Origin: Prevotella sp. E13-17 | GTDB lineage: Bacteria; Bacteroidota; Bacteroidia; Bacteroidales; Bacteroidaceae | Reading direction: 5' to 3' | DNA: 64,000 nucleotides | Assembly: GCF_022024035.1 (NCBI RefSeq) | Contig: NZ_CP091787.1 | Span: 3,380,001 to 3,444,000 of the forward strand | Shown here: positions 43,089 through 51,302 of the stretch, piece by piece | Position numbering within the stretch: position 1 is the first letter of the stretch | Layout of the letters: the number at the start of each line of letters is the position of its first letter | The notes under the pieces: generated by a model | What the model saw: only the letters and a program-made list of their open reading frames with translations | What the model was told of the DNA's origin: nothing | Databases searched by the model: none | Translations under genes and position numbers: made by a program

Positions 43089-43183
43089 CGGAAAAAGAAC
43101 GAATTACACAATATTTAAATGACTTTTTATTGAAAAAAAAGCGGATTTGATTGATTTTTTTATCTCATTCATTTTAAACGCAT

Positions 43184-43191
43184 TATCTTTG
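43184..43191 (+). promoter_or_regulatory. -7 element TATCTTTG for the carbohydrate-binding protein gene
   Basis: Rightward, about 37 bases before the chosen ATG at 43229. Confidence 0.6.
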
Positions 43192-43228
43192 CACAATGTA
43201 CTACTAAGTTATAAAAATAATGGTTCTA

Positions 43229-45430
43229 ATGAGAAAAATTCTACTTTATATGGCCGCCATATTGTTGTGGACAACAACGGAGGCACAGACACTGAACGTA
43301 CAACTGGGCGAGGTTGTCTATCAGATTCCTGCCAGTCAGGCTGGCGATATGGTCTATGAAAACGGACAGACTGTGACCATCATGGGCAAGACCCTTGCAC
43401 TCAGTGACATCAGCCAGATGTACATAGACAACAGTGTGGTGACCGATAATAGCGTCAGCATCGACTATCAGGGCGAGACCGCCCGTGTGACAGTGGCAGG
43501 AAATATTGCTAAACACCTGACTATCAGCACAAACAAGGCGCACGTATCCCTCATACAAAGCGCCACGTTGACCGACGAGATTACCTATACATTGAGTGGC
43601 ACTTCGACCAACGGCTCATTCTATATGGATGGCGAACTGAAGGCCAGCGTCGTGCTGAACGGTGTCACACTGACCAACCCCGACAGCGCTGCCATCAACA
43701 TCCGCAACGGCAAGCGCATCAGCATCGAACTGGCCGAGGGCACCACTTCGACACTGGTCGATGGCGTGGGTGGCAGCCAGAAGGCCTGTTTTGCTGTGAA
43801 GGGTCACACGGAATTCAAAGGTGCTGGCACCCTGAATATTACTGGTCGCACGGCACACGCCTTTTGGGGCAAGGAGTATGTGCAACTGAAGAAGAGCACT
43901 GGCACCATCAACATCCTGGGGGCTGTGGGCGACGGCTTCAATGTGAACCAGTACTTCCAGATGAATGGGGGCACGGTGAACATCAATAACGTGAGCGATG
44001 ACGGTCTGCAACTGAGCTATAAGACCGACGACGATGATCAGATCATTCCGCTGACAGACGATGAAGACAACACTGGCGAGGTGATCATCAATGCCGGCAC
44101 ACTGAAAATCAGTACCACAGCAGCTGGCGCCAAGTGCATCAAGAGTGAAAACAAGGTGACCGTGCACGATGGCACACTGACACTGAAAGGCAGTGGCGGC
44201 ATAGACACCAGCGACAGCAGCGACCCGTCTTACACGGCTGGCGTCAAGGCTGAGGACTTCACACAGAACGGTGGTACTGTCGAGATGACCATCAGCGGCG
44301 CTGCCGGACGTGGCGTCTCTGCCGACCATATCACCACCAATGGTGGCCTACTGACCATCAACAACAGCGGTGCACCGCAGACGGTGTCCAGCGATGTGAA
44401 GTCGGCCAAGGGCCTTAAAGGCGAATACATCGCCCTGAACGCAGGCATCATCACCATCGCCATGACGGGCAATGCCGGTAAAGGCATCGCAGCAGGCAAC
44501 GGCACCAAGAGCACCAGTGGCGGAGGAGGCTGGTTTGCACCTGCAAGAGCACCGATGATGGCACCTGCAAGAGCACCGATGATGGCACCTGGTGGCAGAC
44601 CTGGCGGTGGCGGTATGGGCGGTGGCACCACCTACACCAACGTGACTGGAGCCTACACACAAGGAACTGCCGACGGCAACGGCCCCACCCTGACCGTCAG
44701 CACCACGGGCAGCGCCTACAGCAGTTCTTCTGCCAAGGCCATTAAGGCTATCTGTGCGGCTGTGATCTACGGCGGCGAGACCACCGTCACCACCAAGACG
44801 AATGGTGCCGAAGGACTGGAATCGAAGACCGGCATCACCATCAACGGCGGCAAGCACTATCTGCAATGCTACGACGACTGCATCAACACGTCGGGAAAGA
44901 TTGTCTTCAATGGTGGCATCACCGTATGCTACTCTAACGGCAACGATGCCGTCGATTCGAATGCGGGCACCACGGGCGCCATCACCATCGGCAATGGCAC
45001 CTGCTTTGCCTATACGTCGGCAGGCGGCCCAGAGGAAGGCTTTGACTGCGACAACAACTCGTACATCCAGATCACGGGTAACGGCACCTGCATCGGCGCC
45101 GGCGGTGCACAGGGTGGCGGCTCCAGCAGCTCGACCATCTCTAACGCAGCCCAGGGCTACACATTCCTCACCAACACCATCAGTTACACCAGCGGTCGCT
45201 ACTATACCTTGGCAGACAGCAACGACCAGAACCTGGCAACCTTTAGCTTTGCTGCCAACGTCTCCAGTTCGCTGTCGCTGATTACAGCCAAGGGCATGAC
45301 CTCCAAGGGCAGCTACAACATCAAATACAGCACCACTGCGCCTACCGATGCTGCAACCGTCTTCCACGGACTGTATCTGGGTAGCAGTGCTAAGGGCACA
45401 AACAGCGTGACCAGCTTCACGGCCAAGTAA
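43229..45430 (+). CDS. Secreted beta-helix carbohydrate-binding protein (Cthe_2159/DUF4353-like)
   Basis: A 733-residue protein from the ATG at 43229 (an in-frame ATG at 43220 adds three residues), with signal peptide MRKILLYMAAILLWTTTEAQ. The body is a long series of short strand repeats (INIRNGKRISIELAEGTTST, FKGAGTLNITGRTAHAFWGK, GTVNINNVSDDGLQLSY, GITINGGKHYLQCYDDCINT, VYCYSNGNDAVDS-like turns), the pattern of the Cthe_2159 parallel beta-helix, which binds acidic polysaccharide. An inserted low-complexity stretch (APARAPMMAPARAPMMAPGG then RPGGGG) sits in the middle, encoded by a perfect DNA direct repeat (44538-44585). A terminator follows. Confidence 0.85.
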   Translation: MRKILLYMAAILLWTTTEAQTLNVQLGEVVYQIPASQAGDMVYENGQTVTIMGKTLALSDISQMYIDNSVVTDNSVSIDYQGETARVTVAGNIAKHLTISTNKAHVSLIQSATLTDEITYTLSGTSTNGSFYMDGELKASVVLNGVTLTNPDSAAINIRNGKRISIELAEGTTSTLVDGVGGSQKACFAVKGHTEFKGAGTLNITGRTAHAFWGKEYVQLKKSTGTINILGAVGDGFNVNQYFQMNGGTVNINNVSDDGLQLSYKTDDDDQIIPLTDDEDNTGEVIINAGTLKISTTAAGAKCIKSENKVTVHDGTLTLKGSGGIDTSDSSDPSYTAGVKAEDFTQNGGTVEMTISGAAGRGVSADHITTNGGLLTINNSGAPQTVSSDVKSAKGLKGEYIALNAGIITIAMTGNAGKGIAAGNGTKSTSGGGGWFAPARAPMMAPARAPMMAPGGRPGGGGMGGGTTYTNVTGAYTQGTADGNGPTLTVSTTGSAYSSSSAKAIKAICAAVIYGGETTVTTKTNGAEGLESKTGITINGGKHYLQCYDDCINTSGKIVFNGGITVCYSNGNDAVDSNAGTTGAITIGNGTCFAYTSAGGPEEGFDCDNNSYIQITGNGTCIGAGGAQGGGSSSSTISNAAQGYTFLTNTISYTSGRYYTLADSNDQNLATFSFAANVSSSLSLITAKGMTSKGSYNIKYSTTAPTDAATVFHGLYLGSSAKGTNSVTSFTAK

Positions 45431-45461
45431 AACAGGATAACATCGTACGAATTGACAAGAT

Positions 45462-45507
45462 GAGGGGTAATACTGCATCAAAGCAGTGTTGCCCCTCTAC
45501 ATTTTTT
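45462..45507 (+). terminator. Intrinsic terminator after the beta-helix protein gene
   Basis: GAGGGGTAA/TTGCCCCTC and ACTGC/GCAGT form a near-perfect stem (45462-45497), followed by TTTTTT at 45502-45507. Confidence 0.85.
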
Positions 45508-45543
45508 AAGCATTATTATACATACTAATTGCAGAAGATTTTG

Positions 45544-45551
45544 TAATTTTG
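45544..45551 (+). promoter_or_regulatory. -7 element TAATTTTG for mnmG
   Basis: Rightward, 23 bases before the ATG at 45575. Confidence 0.6.
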
Positions 45552-45574
45552 CAAACGAAATATTTCAAGTTACA

Positions 45575-47446
45575 ATGATATTAAATTACGACGTAGTGGT
45601 TATCGGCGGCGGACATGCTGGCTGTGAAGCTGCCTGTGCCTCGGCCAATATGGGCGCCAAGACGCTGCTGGTAACGATGGACATGAACAAGATTGCACAG
45701 ATGTCGTGCAATCCCGCGGTTGGTGGCATCGCTAAGGGACAGATAGTACGAGAGATTGACGCCCTTGGCGGACAGATGGGAATAGTGACCGACCGCTCTA
45801 CCATTCAATTTCGCATGCTAAACATAGGCAAAGGCCCCGCCGTATGGAGCCCTCGCGCACAATGTGACCGTGGCAAGTTTATCTGGAACTGGCGCACGGT
45901 CATCGACCATACGCCCAATCTGGACGTATGGCAGGACCAGGTCTGCGAGCTGATGGCAGAAAAGGGACAGGTCACAGGTGTGAGAACCATCTGGGGAACG
46001 GAGATACATGCACGCGCCGTCGTGGTGACTGCAGGCACGTTTCTCAACGGTCTGATGCACATAGGACGTAAGATGGTGGCTGGCGGACGCATCGCCGAAC
46101 CTGCTGTCAGCGATTTCACCGAGAGCATCACCAAGCACGGCATCCGCTCTGCACGCATGAAAACAGGAACACCTGTCAGGATTGACAAGCGCAGCGTGCA
46201 TTTCGACGAGCTGGAAGCACAGCCTGGCGACACCAGCTACTACCAGTTCTCGTATATGGGCGAGGCACGCACACTGCAACAGCTGCCTTGCTGGACGGTG
46301 AACACGAATGCCAAGGTGCACGAGATTCTGCGCTCTGGACTGAACGACTCCCCTCTCTACAACGGACAAATACAGTCTATCGGACCTCGCTACTGTCCTT
46401 CGATAGAAACAAAACTGGTCACCTTCCCTGACCGCGAACAGCACCCGCTGTTTCTGGAACCAGAAGGCGAAGACACCAACGAGATGTATTTGAATGGCTT
46501 TTCGTCATCGCTCCCAATGGACGTTCAAATCGAGGCTTTAAGACAGATTCCTGCCTTCCGCGATGTGAAAGTGTATCGCCCAGGCTATGCCATAGAATAC
46601 GATTTCTTCGACCCTACACAACTAAAACACACGTTGGAATCGAAAAAACTGGATGGACTGTTCTTTGCCGGACAGGTGAACGGAACCACAGGCTATGAGG
46701 AAGCTGCCGGACAGGGACTCGTGGCTGGTGTCAATGCAGCGATGAAATGCGATGGACACAACGAATTTGTGATGCACCGCGACGAATCATACATCGGCGT
46801 GCTCGTCGATGACCTCGTGACAAAGGGTGTCGATGAACCCTATCGCATGTTTACTTCGCGTGCCGAATATCGCATCTTGCTGCGCCAAGACGATGCCGAC
46901 GCCCGACTCACCGAACGCTCGTATGCCATGGGACTGGCCAAAAAAGACCGCCTCGACCGATGGGTGGAAAAGAAACTGTTCATCGAAAGAATCGAAGCTT
47001 TCTGCAAATCATTCCCCATAAAGGCAAAAGAAATCAACCCCGCATTGGAGAAACTGGGAACCACCCCACTGCAGTTTGGCGTCAAGCTGGAAGATTTGGT
47101 GGCTCGCCCACAACTGAACTTCCACAATCTGGCAGAAATCATCCCAGAACTTCACGAATTGATCGAAAGCGCACCCAACCGAAAAGAAGAGATTGCCGAG
47201 GCTGCCGAAATACGTATCAAATACAAAGGGTACATCGAACGCGAGAAACTCGTGGCCGACAAAATGCACCGCTTGGAAAATATAAAAATCAAGGGGCACT
47301 TCGACTACAACTCCATCCAATCGCTCTCCACCGAATGCCGACAGAAGTTGACCGCCATAGACCCCGACACACTGGCTCAGGCGAGCCGCATTCCAGGCGT
47401 CTCACCGAGCGACATCAACGTACTGTTGGTGTTGATGGGACGATAA
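45575..47446 (+). CDS. mnmG: tRNA U34 carboxymethylaminomethyl-modifying flavoenzyme
   Basis: A 623-residue GidA/MnmG of normal length. The FAD-binding motif is VVIGGGHAGCEAACASANMG (residues 7-26), followed by MSCNPAVGGIAKGQIVREID, VTAGTFLNGLMHIG, the family segment KTGTPVRIDKRSVHF, GLFFAGQVNGTTGYEEAAGQ, and a helical C-terminus that binds MnmE and tRNA (IPGVSPSDINVLLVLMGR). With MnmE it installs the cmnm5 group at the wobble uridine. The gene is near the replication origin in many bacteria. A parS-like palindrome starts at the first base after its stop codon. Confidence 0.98.
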   Translation: MILNYDVVVIGGGHAGCEAACASANMGAKTLLVTMDMNKIAQMSCNPAVGGIAKGQIVREIDALGGQMGIVTDRSTIQFRMLNIGKGPAVWSPRAQCDRGKFIWNWRTVIDHTPNLDVWQDQVCELMAEKGQVTGVRTIWGTEIHARAVVVTAGTFLNGLMHIGRKMVAGGRIAEPAVSDFTESITKHGIRSARMKTGTPVRIDKRSVHFDELEAQPGDTSYYQFSYMGEARTLQQLPCWTVNTNAKVHEILRSGLNDSPLYNGQIQSIGPRYCPSIETKLVTFPDREQHPLFLEPEGEDTNEMYLNGFSSSLPMDVQIEALRQIPAFRDVKVYRPGYAIEYDFFDPTQLKHTLESKKLDGLFFAGQVNGTTGYEEAAGQGLVAGVNAAMKCDGHNEFVMHRDESYIGVLVDDLVTKGVDEPYRMFTSRAEYRILLRQDDADARLTERSYAMGLAKKDRLDRWVEKKLFIERIEAFCKSFPIKAKEINPALEKLGTTPLQFGVKLEDLVARPQLNFHNLAEIIPELHELIESAPNRKEEIAEAAEIRIKYKGYIEREKLVADKMHRLENIKIKGHFDYNSIQSLSTECRQKLTAIDPDTLAQASRIPGVSPSDINVLLVLMGR

Positions 47447-47460
47447 GTTTCACGTGAAAC
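47447..47460. promoter_or_regulatory. parS site 1 (ParB-binding palindrome)
   Basis: GTTTCACGTGAAAC, a perfect 14-bp palindrome followed by A, equals the core of the parS consensus TGTTTCACGTGAAACA. It is directly after the mnmG stop. ParB nucleates here for chromosome segregation (established for this sequence in many bacteria). Confidence 0.85.
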
Positions 47461-47494
47461 AAAAGCGTTAAAACATTAATATAACTAACTGAGT

Positions 47495-48025
47495 ATGAAC
47501 ACCAAATTACTGTTGGACAATCTGCGTTGCATACCGGATTTTCCGAAGAAAGGAATTAATTTCCGCGATGTCACCACGCTCTACAAGAACGGCGAGTGCA
47601 TGAAAGAGATGGTAGAGGACCTCTACGAAATCTACAAAGACAAAGGTATCACGAAGATAGTTGGTATCGAAAGCCGTGGATTCATTCTGGCATCTGCCCT
47701 GGCCTATAAGTTGGGGGCTGGCGTTGTACTGGCGAGAAAACCGGGCAAATTGCCCTCTACCACCATCAAGGAATCGTTCTCAAAAGAGTATGGCGTTGAT
47801 ACCGTCGAGATGCACATCGACTCTATCGATGAAAACGACGTTGTTTTAATCCACGACGACCTTTTGGCAACGGGTGGAACAGCGAAAGCAACCTACAAGC
47901 TGGTGAAACATTTCAATCCGAAAAAGATTTTCATGAACTTCATTATTGAAATCAAAGATGAAGGTCTTCACGGACGCGATGAATTCGACGGACTTTGTGA
48001 TGTGACCACTTTGCTGACCATTTAA
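47495..48025 (+). CDS. apt: Adenine phosphoribosyltransferase
   Basis: A 176-residue type I phosphoribosyltransferase. It has IPDFPKKGINFRDVTTLYKN at the N-terminus, IVGIESRGFILASALAYKLG, the flexible loop KLPSTTIKESFSKEYG and the PRPP motif VVLIHDDLLATGGTAKA. It makes AMP from adenine and PRPP in purine salvage. The two parS palindromes flank it, 34 bases before the start and 88 bases after the stop. A GC-rich hairpin with a T run ends the transcript. Confidence 0.97.
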   Translation: MNTKLLLDNLRCIPDFPKKGINFRDVTTLYKNGECMKEMVEDLYEIYKDKGITKIVGIESRGFILASALAYKLGAGVVLARKPGKLPSTTIKESFSKEYGVDTVEMHIDSIDENDVVLIHDDLLATGGTAKATYKLVKHFNPKKIFMNFIIEIKDEGLHGRDEFDGLCDVTTLLTI

Positions 48026-48048
48026 GCACACATCAATCCCCCAAAGCG

Positions 48049-48082
48049 CCCTCCCCGACCCTTCAAACGGGAGGGACTTTTT
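48049..48082 (+). terminator. GC-rich repeat acting as terminator after apt
   Basis: CCCTCCC (48049-48055) pairs with GGGAGGG (48069-48075), followed by TTTTT at 48078-48082. The stem is of the same CCCTCC/GGGAGG repeat family as at 18715, 23433 and 50876. Confidence 0.7.
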
Positions 48083-48113
48083 ATAAATAAAGAAAGGACA
48101 GAAGGGAAATATC

Positions 48114-48127
48114 GTTTCACGTGAAAC
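48114..48127. promoter_or_regulatory. parS site 2 (ParB-binding palindrome)
   Basis: A second perfect GTTTCACGTGAAAC, followed by A, 667 bp from the first. It ends 8 bases before the uvrC ATG, so bound ParB would sit on the uvrC leader. Confidence 0.85.
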
Positions 48128-48135
48128 AATAGAGC

Positions 48136-49962
48136 ATGACAAAGGAAGAGAACGAGGCACGTTTAGCCTATCTGAAAGGAATCGTATCAAGACTGCCCGA
48201 GAAGCCTGGCAGCTATCAATACTACGACAGTGAGGGGACGATTATATACGTTGGCAAGGCAAAGAACCTGAAGTCGCGCGTCTCTTCCTATTTCCATACG
48301 GAAGTGGATCGCTTCAAAACAAAAGTGCTGGTGTCTAAGATCCACGACATAAGCTACACGGTGGTCAACACCGAAGAGGACGCATTGCTGCTTGAAAATT
48401 CGCTCATCAAGAAGTATAACCCGCGCTATAACGTGTTGTTGAAGGATGGCAAGACCTACCCCAGCATCTGTGTAACGAACGAACCCTTTCCGCGCATCTT
48501 TAAGACGCGTACCATCAACAAGAAGTGGGGCACCTATTTCGGTCCTTATTCGCACATAGGTTCGATGAATGCCGTGTTGGAACTGATCAACAAGCTATAC
48601 CATCCGCGCACCTGTCGTCAGCCGATGACGAAAGAAGGAATTGCCGCCGGTAAATACCAGGTTTGTCTGGAGTATCACATCAAGAACTGCGGAGGGCCAT
48701 GTATAGCCAAACAAACCTATGAAAACTACCAGCAAAACATCATGCAGGCACGTGAAATACTGAAGGGTAACACCCGCGAAGTGCTGCGTCAGATGCGTGA
48801 AAAGATGCAGTTATTGGCAGAAGAACTGCGCTTTGAAGAAGCAGAAGAAATCAAGAAAAAGTACCTGTTGATAGACTCGTTTGTAAGCAAGAGCGAGGTG
48901 GTGAGCCACACCATCGACAATGTGGATGTCTTTTCGATCACCAACGACGAGAAGATTGCATACATCAACTATATCCACGTGTCTAACGGCGCTATCAATC
49001 AGTCGTTCACATTCGAATTCAAGAAGCGCCTGAACGAGACCAACGAGGAGTTGTTGCAACTTGGAATCATCGAGATGCGCGAGCGATTTAATAGTTCTTC
49101 ACGTGAGATTGTGGTGCCTTTCGACCCCGAAATGGAGCTAGACGGCGTCACCTTCACCATTCCACAGCGCGGTGATAAAAAGACGTTGCTGGACCTCTCG
49201 GAAATGAATGGCAAACAGTATAAGTTTGACCGCCTGAAACAGGCAGAGAAACTGAATCCAGAACAGAAACAGGTGCGCCTAATGAAGGAACTGCAAGAGA
49301 AGTTGGCACTGCCCAAGATGCCCTATCAGATAGAGTGTTTCGACAACTCCAACATCTCGGGAACGGACGCCGTGGCTGCGTGCGTGGTGTTCAAATCCAT
49401 GAAACCCAGCAAGCGAGACTACAAGAAATACAACATTAAAACGGTGGTGGGCCCCGACGATTATGCGTCGATGAAAGAGGTGGTCTATCGCCGTTATAAA
49501 CGGCTTGTAGAGGAAGAAGAGCCCCTACCCGACCTTATTGTGGCTGACGGCGGAAAAGGTCAGATGGAAGTGATACGTGAAGTGATTCAGGACGAACTGA
49601 AACTGGACATCCCTATCGCTGGTTTGGCAAAAGACAATCGCCACCGCACCAATGAGCTACTTTACGGTTTTCCGCCACGCGTGATTGGCTTGAAGACCAA
49701 CTCAGAACTCTTCCATGTGCTGACTCAACTGCAAGACGAAGTGCACAGATTTGCCATCACGTTCCACCGCGACAAGCGCAGCAAACATGCGCTGCACTCG
49801 GAATTGGATGATATCCAGGGCATTGGACCCAAGACGCGTGATGCACTGATTGATCGACTAAAGAGTGTAAAGCGTATTAAAGAGGCTGATATTCAACAAC
49901 TTACAGATGTCATTGGCGCTTCAAAAGCACAAATCATCTACCATCACTTCCATCAAGAGTAG
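48136..49962 (+). CDS. uvrC: Excinuclease ABC subunit C
   Basis: A 608-residue UvrC. The N-terminal GIY-YIG nuclease is residues ~15-95 (PEKPGSYQYYDSEGTIIYVG, KAKNLKSRVSSYFH). A Cys-containing segment (CLEYHIKNCGGPCIAKQTYE) and the UVR domain near 205-240 (LAEELRFEEAEEIKKKYLLI) follow. The RNase H-like second nuclease contains ECFDNSNISGTDAVAACVVF and DLIVADGGKGQMEV, and the end is a helix-hairpin-helix pair (IQGIGPKTRDALIDRLKS). It makes both incisions in nucleotide excision repair with UvrA/B. The bases of its last codons and stop are tandemly repeated just downstream. Confidence 0.98.
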   Translation: MTKEENEARLAYLKGIVSRLPEKPGSYQYYDSEGTIIYVGKAKNLKSRVSSYFHTEVDRFKTKVLVSKIHDISYTVVNTEEDALLLENSLIKKYNPRYNVLLKDGKTYPSICVTNEPFPRIFKTRTINKKWGTYFGPYSHIGSMNAVLELINKLYHPRTCRQPMTKEGIAAGKYQVCLEYHIKNCGGPCIAKQTYENYQQNIMQAREILKGNTREVLRQMREKMQLLAEELRFEEAEEIKKKYLLIDSFVSKSEVVSHTIDNVDVFSITNDEKIAYINYIHVSNGAINQSFTFEFKKRLNETNEELLQLGIIEMRERFNSSSREIVVPFDPEMELDGVTFTIPQRGDKKTLLDLSEMNGKQYKFDRLKQAEKLNPEQKQVRLMKELQEKLALPKMPYQIECFDNSNISGTDAVAACVVFKSMKPSKRDYKKYNIKTVVGPDDYASMKEVVYRRYKRLVEEEEPLPDLIVADGGKGQMEVIREVIQDELKLDIPIAGLAKDNRHRTNELLYGFPPRVIGLKTNSELFHVLTQLQDEVHRFAITFHRDKRSKHALHSELDDIQGIGPKTRDALIDRLKSVKRIKEADIQQLTDVIGASKAQIIYHHFHQE

Positions 49963-50175
49963 TTTTACTTCCATCAAGAGTAGTTTTACTTCCGTCAAAG
50001 TACGGCTTTGACGCTCAACAAGTGGCACTTTTAGCTCGTCAGAGTGCCACTATGACCAACCAAAAGTGCCACTCTTGGTCTGAATCCAGGGGCTGGATTG
50101 AATCATTCCAGGGGCTGAATTACACCGCTCCAGGGGCTAGACTGAACCATTCCAGGGGCTGGATTGAAAGTAAAA
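49945..50175. repeat. Phased 22-bp array downstream of uvrC
   Basis: ACTTCCATCAAGAGTAGTTT, containing the uvrC stop, is repeated about 21 bases later. Units then start with AGTACGGC (49999), AGTGGCAC (50021), AGTGCCAC (50043) and AGTGCCAC (50065), and a CCAGGGGCT series starts at 50086, 50108, 50130 and 50152. All steps from 49999 are 21-22 bp. No gene is seen in 49963-50421. Confidence 0.7.
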
Positions 50176-50280
50176 GGGTAAGTATTGCTACAAGAAAGCG
50201 GAAGTATGATGGTTCAAAACACCCGATATTGCAGCACGATTCGGACACTTTTGCAAAAGAACAGGATTGTAAGGGGAAGG

Positions 50281-50417
50281 TACTACCGCTCGACAAAAAA
50301 AAGAATAAATTCTTTGCTTTTGTTCTCGCTTATTCGTACCTTTGGCTGCGCCGAAGGTACTCACGTTCGGAAAATTGCAAATAAATTTGCATTTTCGCTC
50401 ACTTAATCGTACCTTTG
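50281..50417 (+). promoter_or_regulatory. 137-bp dispersed promoter module, copy 1 (dtd)
   Basis: In order: the palindrome AAAGAAT-AA-ATTCTTT; promoter 1, TTTG-N20-TACCTTTG (box at 50337-50344), whose -7 box lies in a hairpin TACCTTTGGC/GCCGAAGGTA; the palindrome GCAAAT-AA-ATTTGC; and promoter 2, TTTG (50386-50389)-N20-TACCTTTG (50410-50417). Nearly identical to 57206-57342. Confidence 0.75.
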
Positions 50418-50421
50418 CAGC

Positions 50422-50874
50422 ATGAGAATTGTAATTCAACGTGTTAGCCACGCCTCAGTGACAATCAACGGGACTGTGAAATCAAGTATCGGTAAGGGAT
50501 ATTTGATTCTGTTGGGCGTCTGCGAAGAAGACACCGAAGAGGATGTTGACTGGCTGGTGCACAAGGTGGTGGGCCTACGCGTTTTCGACGATGAGAACGG
50601 GGTGATGAACCGTTCTGTCATGGAGGTAGGCGGCGAAGCACTCGTGGTGAGCCAATTTACGCTGTTTGCAAGCTACAAGAAGGGCAATCGCCCCTCGTGG
50701 TTGAGAGCAGCAAGGCACGAGGTCAGCGTGCCGCTCTACGAGCTTTTCTGCAAGAAACTGAGCAACGAGATGGGCAAAGCCTGCGGCACGGGTGAATTTG
50801 GCGCCGACATGAAGGTGGAACTGCTGAACGATGGCCCTGTCACTATCTGTATGGATACGAAGAACAAGGAGTGA
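50422..50874 (+). CDS. dtd: D-aminoacyl-tRNA deacylase
   Basis: A 150-residue DTD with both active-site motifs: SQFTLFASYKKGNRPSW (SQ-x-T) and NDGPVTICMDT (GPVT). It frees tRNAs mischarged with D-amino acids or glycine. The start codon lies four bases after a perfect -7 box (TACCTTTG ending at 50417), so the mRNA should have no leader or almost none. The promoter belongs to a dispersed 137-bp module shared with ychF. Downstream, a GC-rich repeat separates it from the mazG-like gene. Confidence 0.96.
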   Translation: MRIVIQRVSHASVTINGTVKSSIGKGYLILLGVCEEDTEEDVDWLVHKVVGLRVFDDENGVMNRSVMEVGGEALVVSQFTLFASYKKGNRPSWLRAARHEVSVPLYELFCKKLSNEMGKACGTGEFGADMKVELLNDGPVTICMDTKNKE

Positions 50875-50875
50875 A

Positions 50876-50910
50876 GACCTCACCCCGGCCCTCTCCCAAG
50901 GAGAGGGAGA
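50876..50910. repeat. GC-rich CCCTCTCC/GGAGAGGG repeat between dtd and the mazG-like gene
   Basis: CCCTCTCC-CAA-GGAGAGGG forms a hairpin. It begins at the dtd stop and extends the downstream frame by 19 non-native codons. Confidence 0.65.
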
Positions 50911-50927
50911 TAAATATTTATTTATAT

Positions 50928-51302
50928 ATGACGATAGAAGAGGCACAGGAGACTGTGGACAAATGGATTAAAACGTATGGCGTGAGGTATTTTGGCGAAC
51001 TCACCAACATGACGGTGCTGACCGAAGAGGTGGGCGAACTGGCACGCATCATGAGTCGTCGCTATGGCGAACAGTCGTGGAAGGCGTCTGATCCGCGAGC
51101 TACCGACAATGGCCGAGAGGCACTGGGCGAAGAGATGGCCGACGTGCTGTGGGTACTGCTGTGCCTGGCCAACCAGACGGGCGTTGACCTGACTGAGGAA
51201 CTACAGAAGTCTATCGATAAAAAGACAAAAAGAGACGCATCAAGACATATAAATAACCCTAAATTAAAGCATAACGACTATGGAAGAAATGAACAAGATT
51301 GA
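50928..51302 (+). CDS. MazG-like nucleotide pyrophosphohydrolase
   Basis: A 124-residue all-helical protein of the MazG/dUTPase-like superfamily: TEEVGELARIMSRRYGEQ (E-x-x-E) and EALGEEMADVLWVLLCLANQ (E-x-x-D) supply the metal ligands, with the common ending SIDKKTKRDASRHINNPKLK. It probably hydrolyses (d)NTPs to monophosphates, for example non-canonical nucleotides. The frame is open from 50871, but those 19 codons come from the GC-rich repeat, so the ATG at 50928 is preferred. Its 3' end overlaps the deoC start by 23 bases. Confidence 0.9.
   Translation: MTIEEAQETVDKWIKTYGVRYFGELTNMTVLTEEVGELARIMSRRYGEQSWKASDPRATDNGREALGEEMADVLWVLLCLANQTGVDLTEELQKSIDKKTKRDASRHINNPKLKHNDYGRNEQD

Noticed and set aside
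47447..48127. Replication origin at the parS pair
   Set aside because: No TTATCCACA-type DnaA boxes, AT-rich unwinding region or dnaA gene were seen in the window; origin proximity is only suggested.
49945..50175. CRISPR array
   Set aside because: Units are 22 bp with degenerate cores and no constant repeat/unique spacer division, and no cas genes are present in the window.
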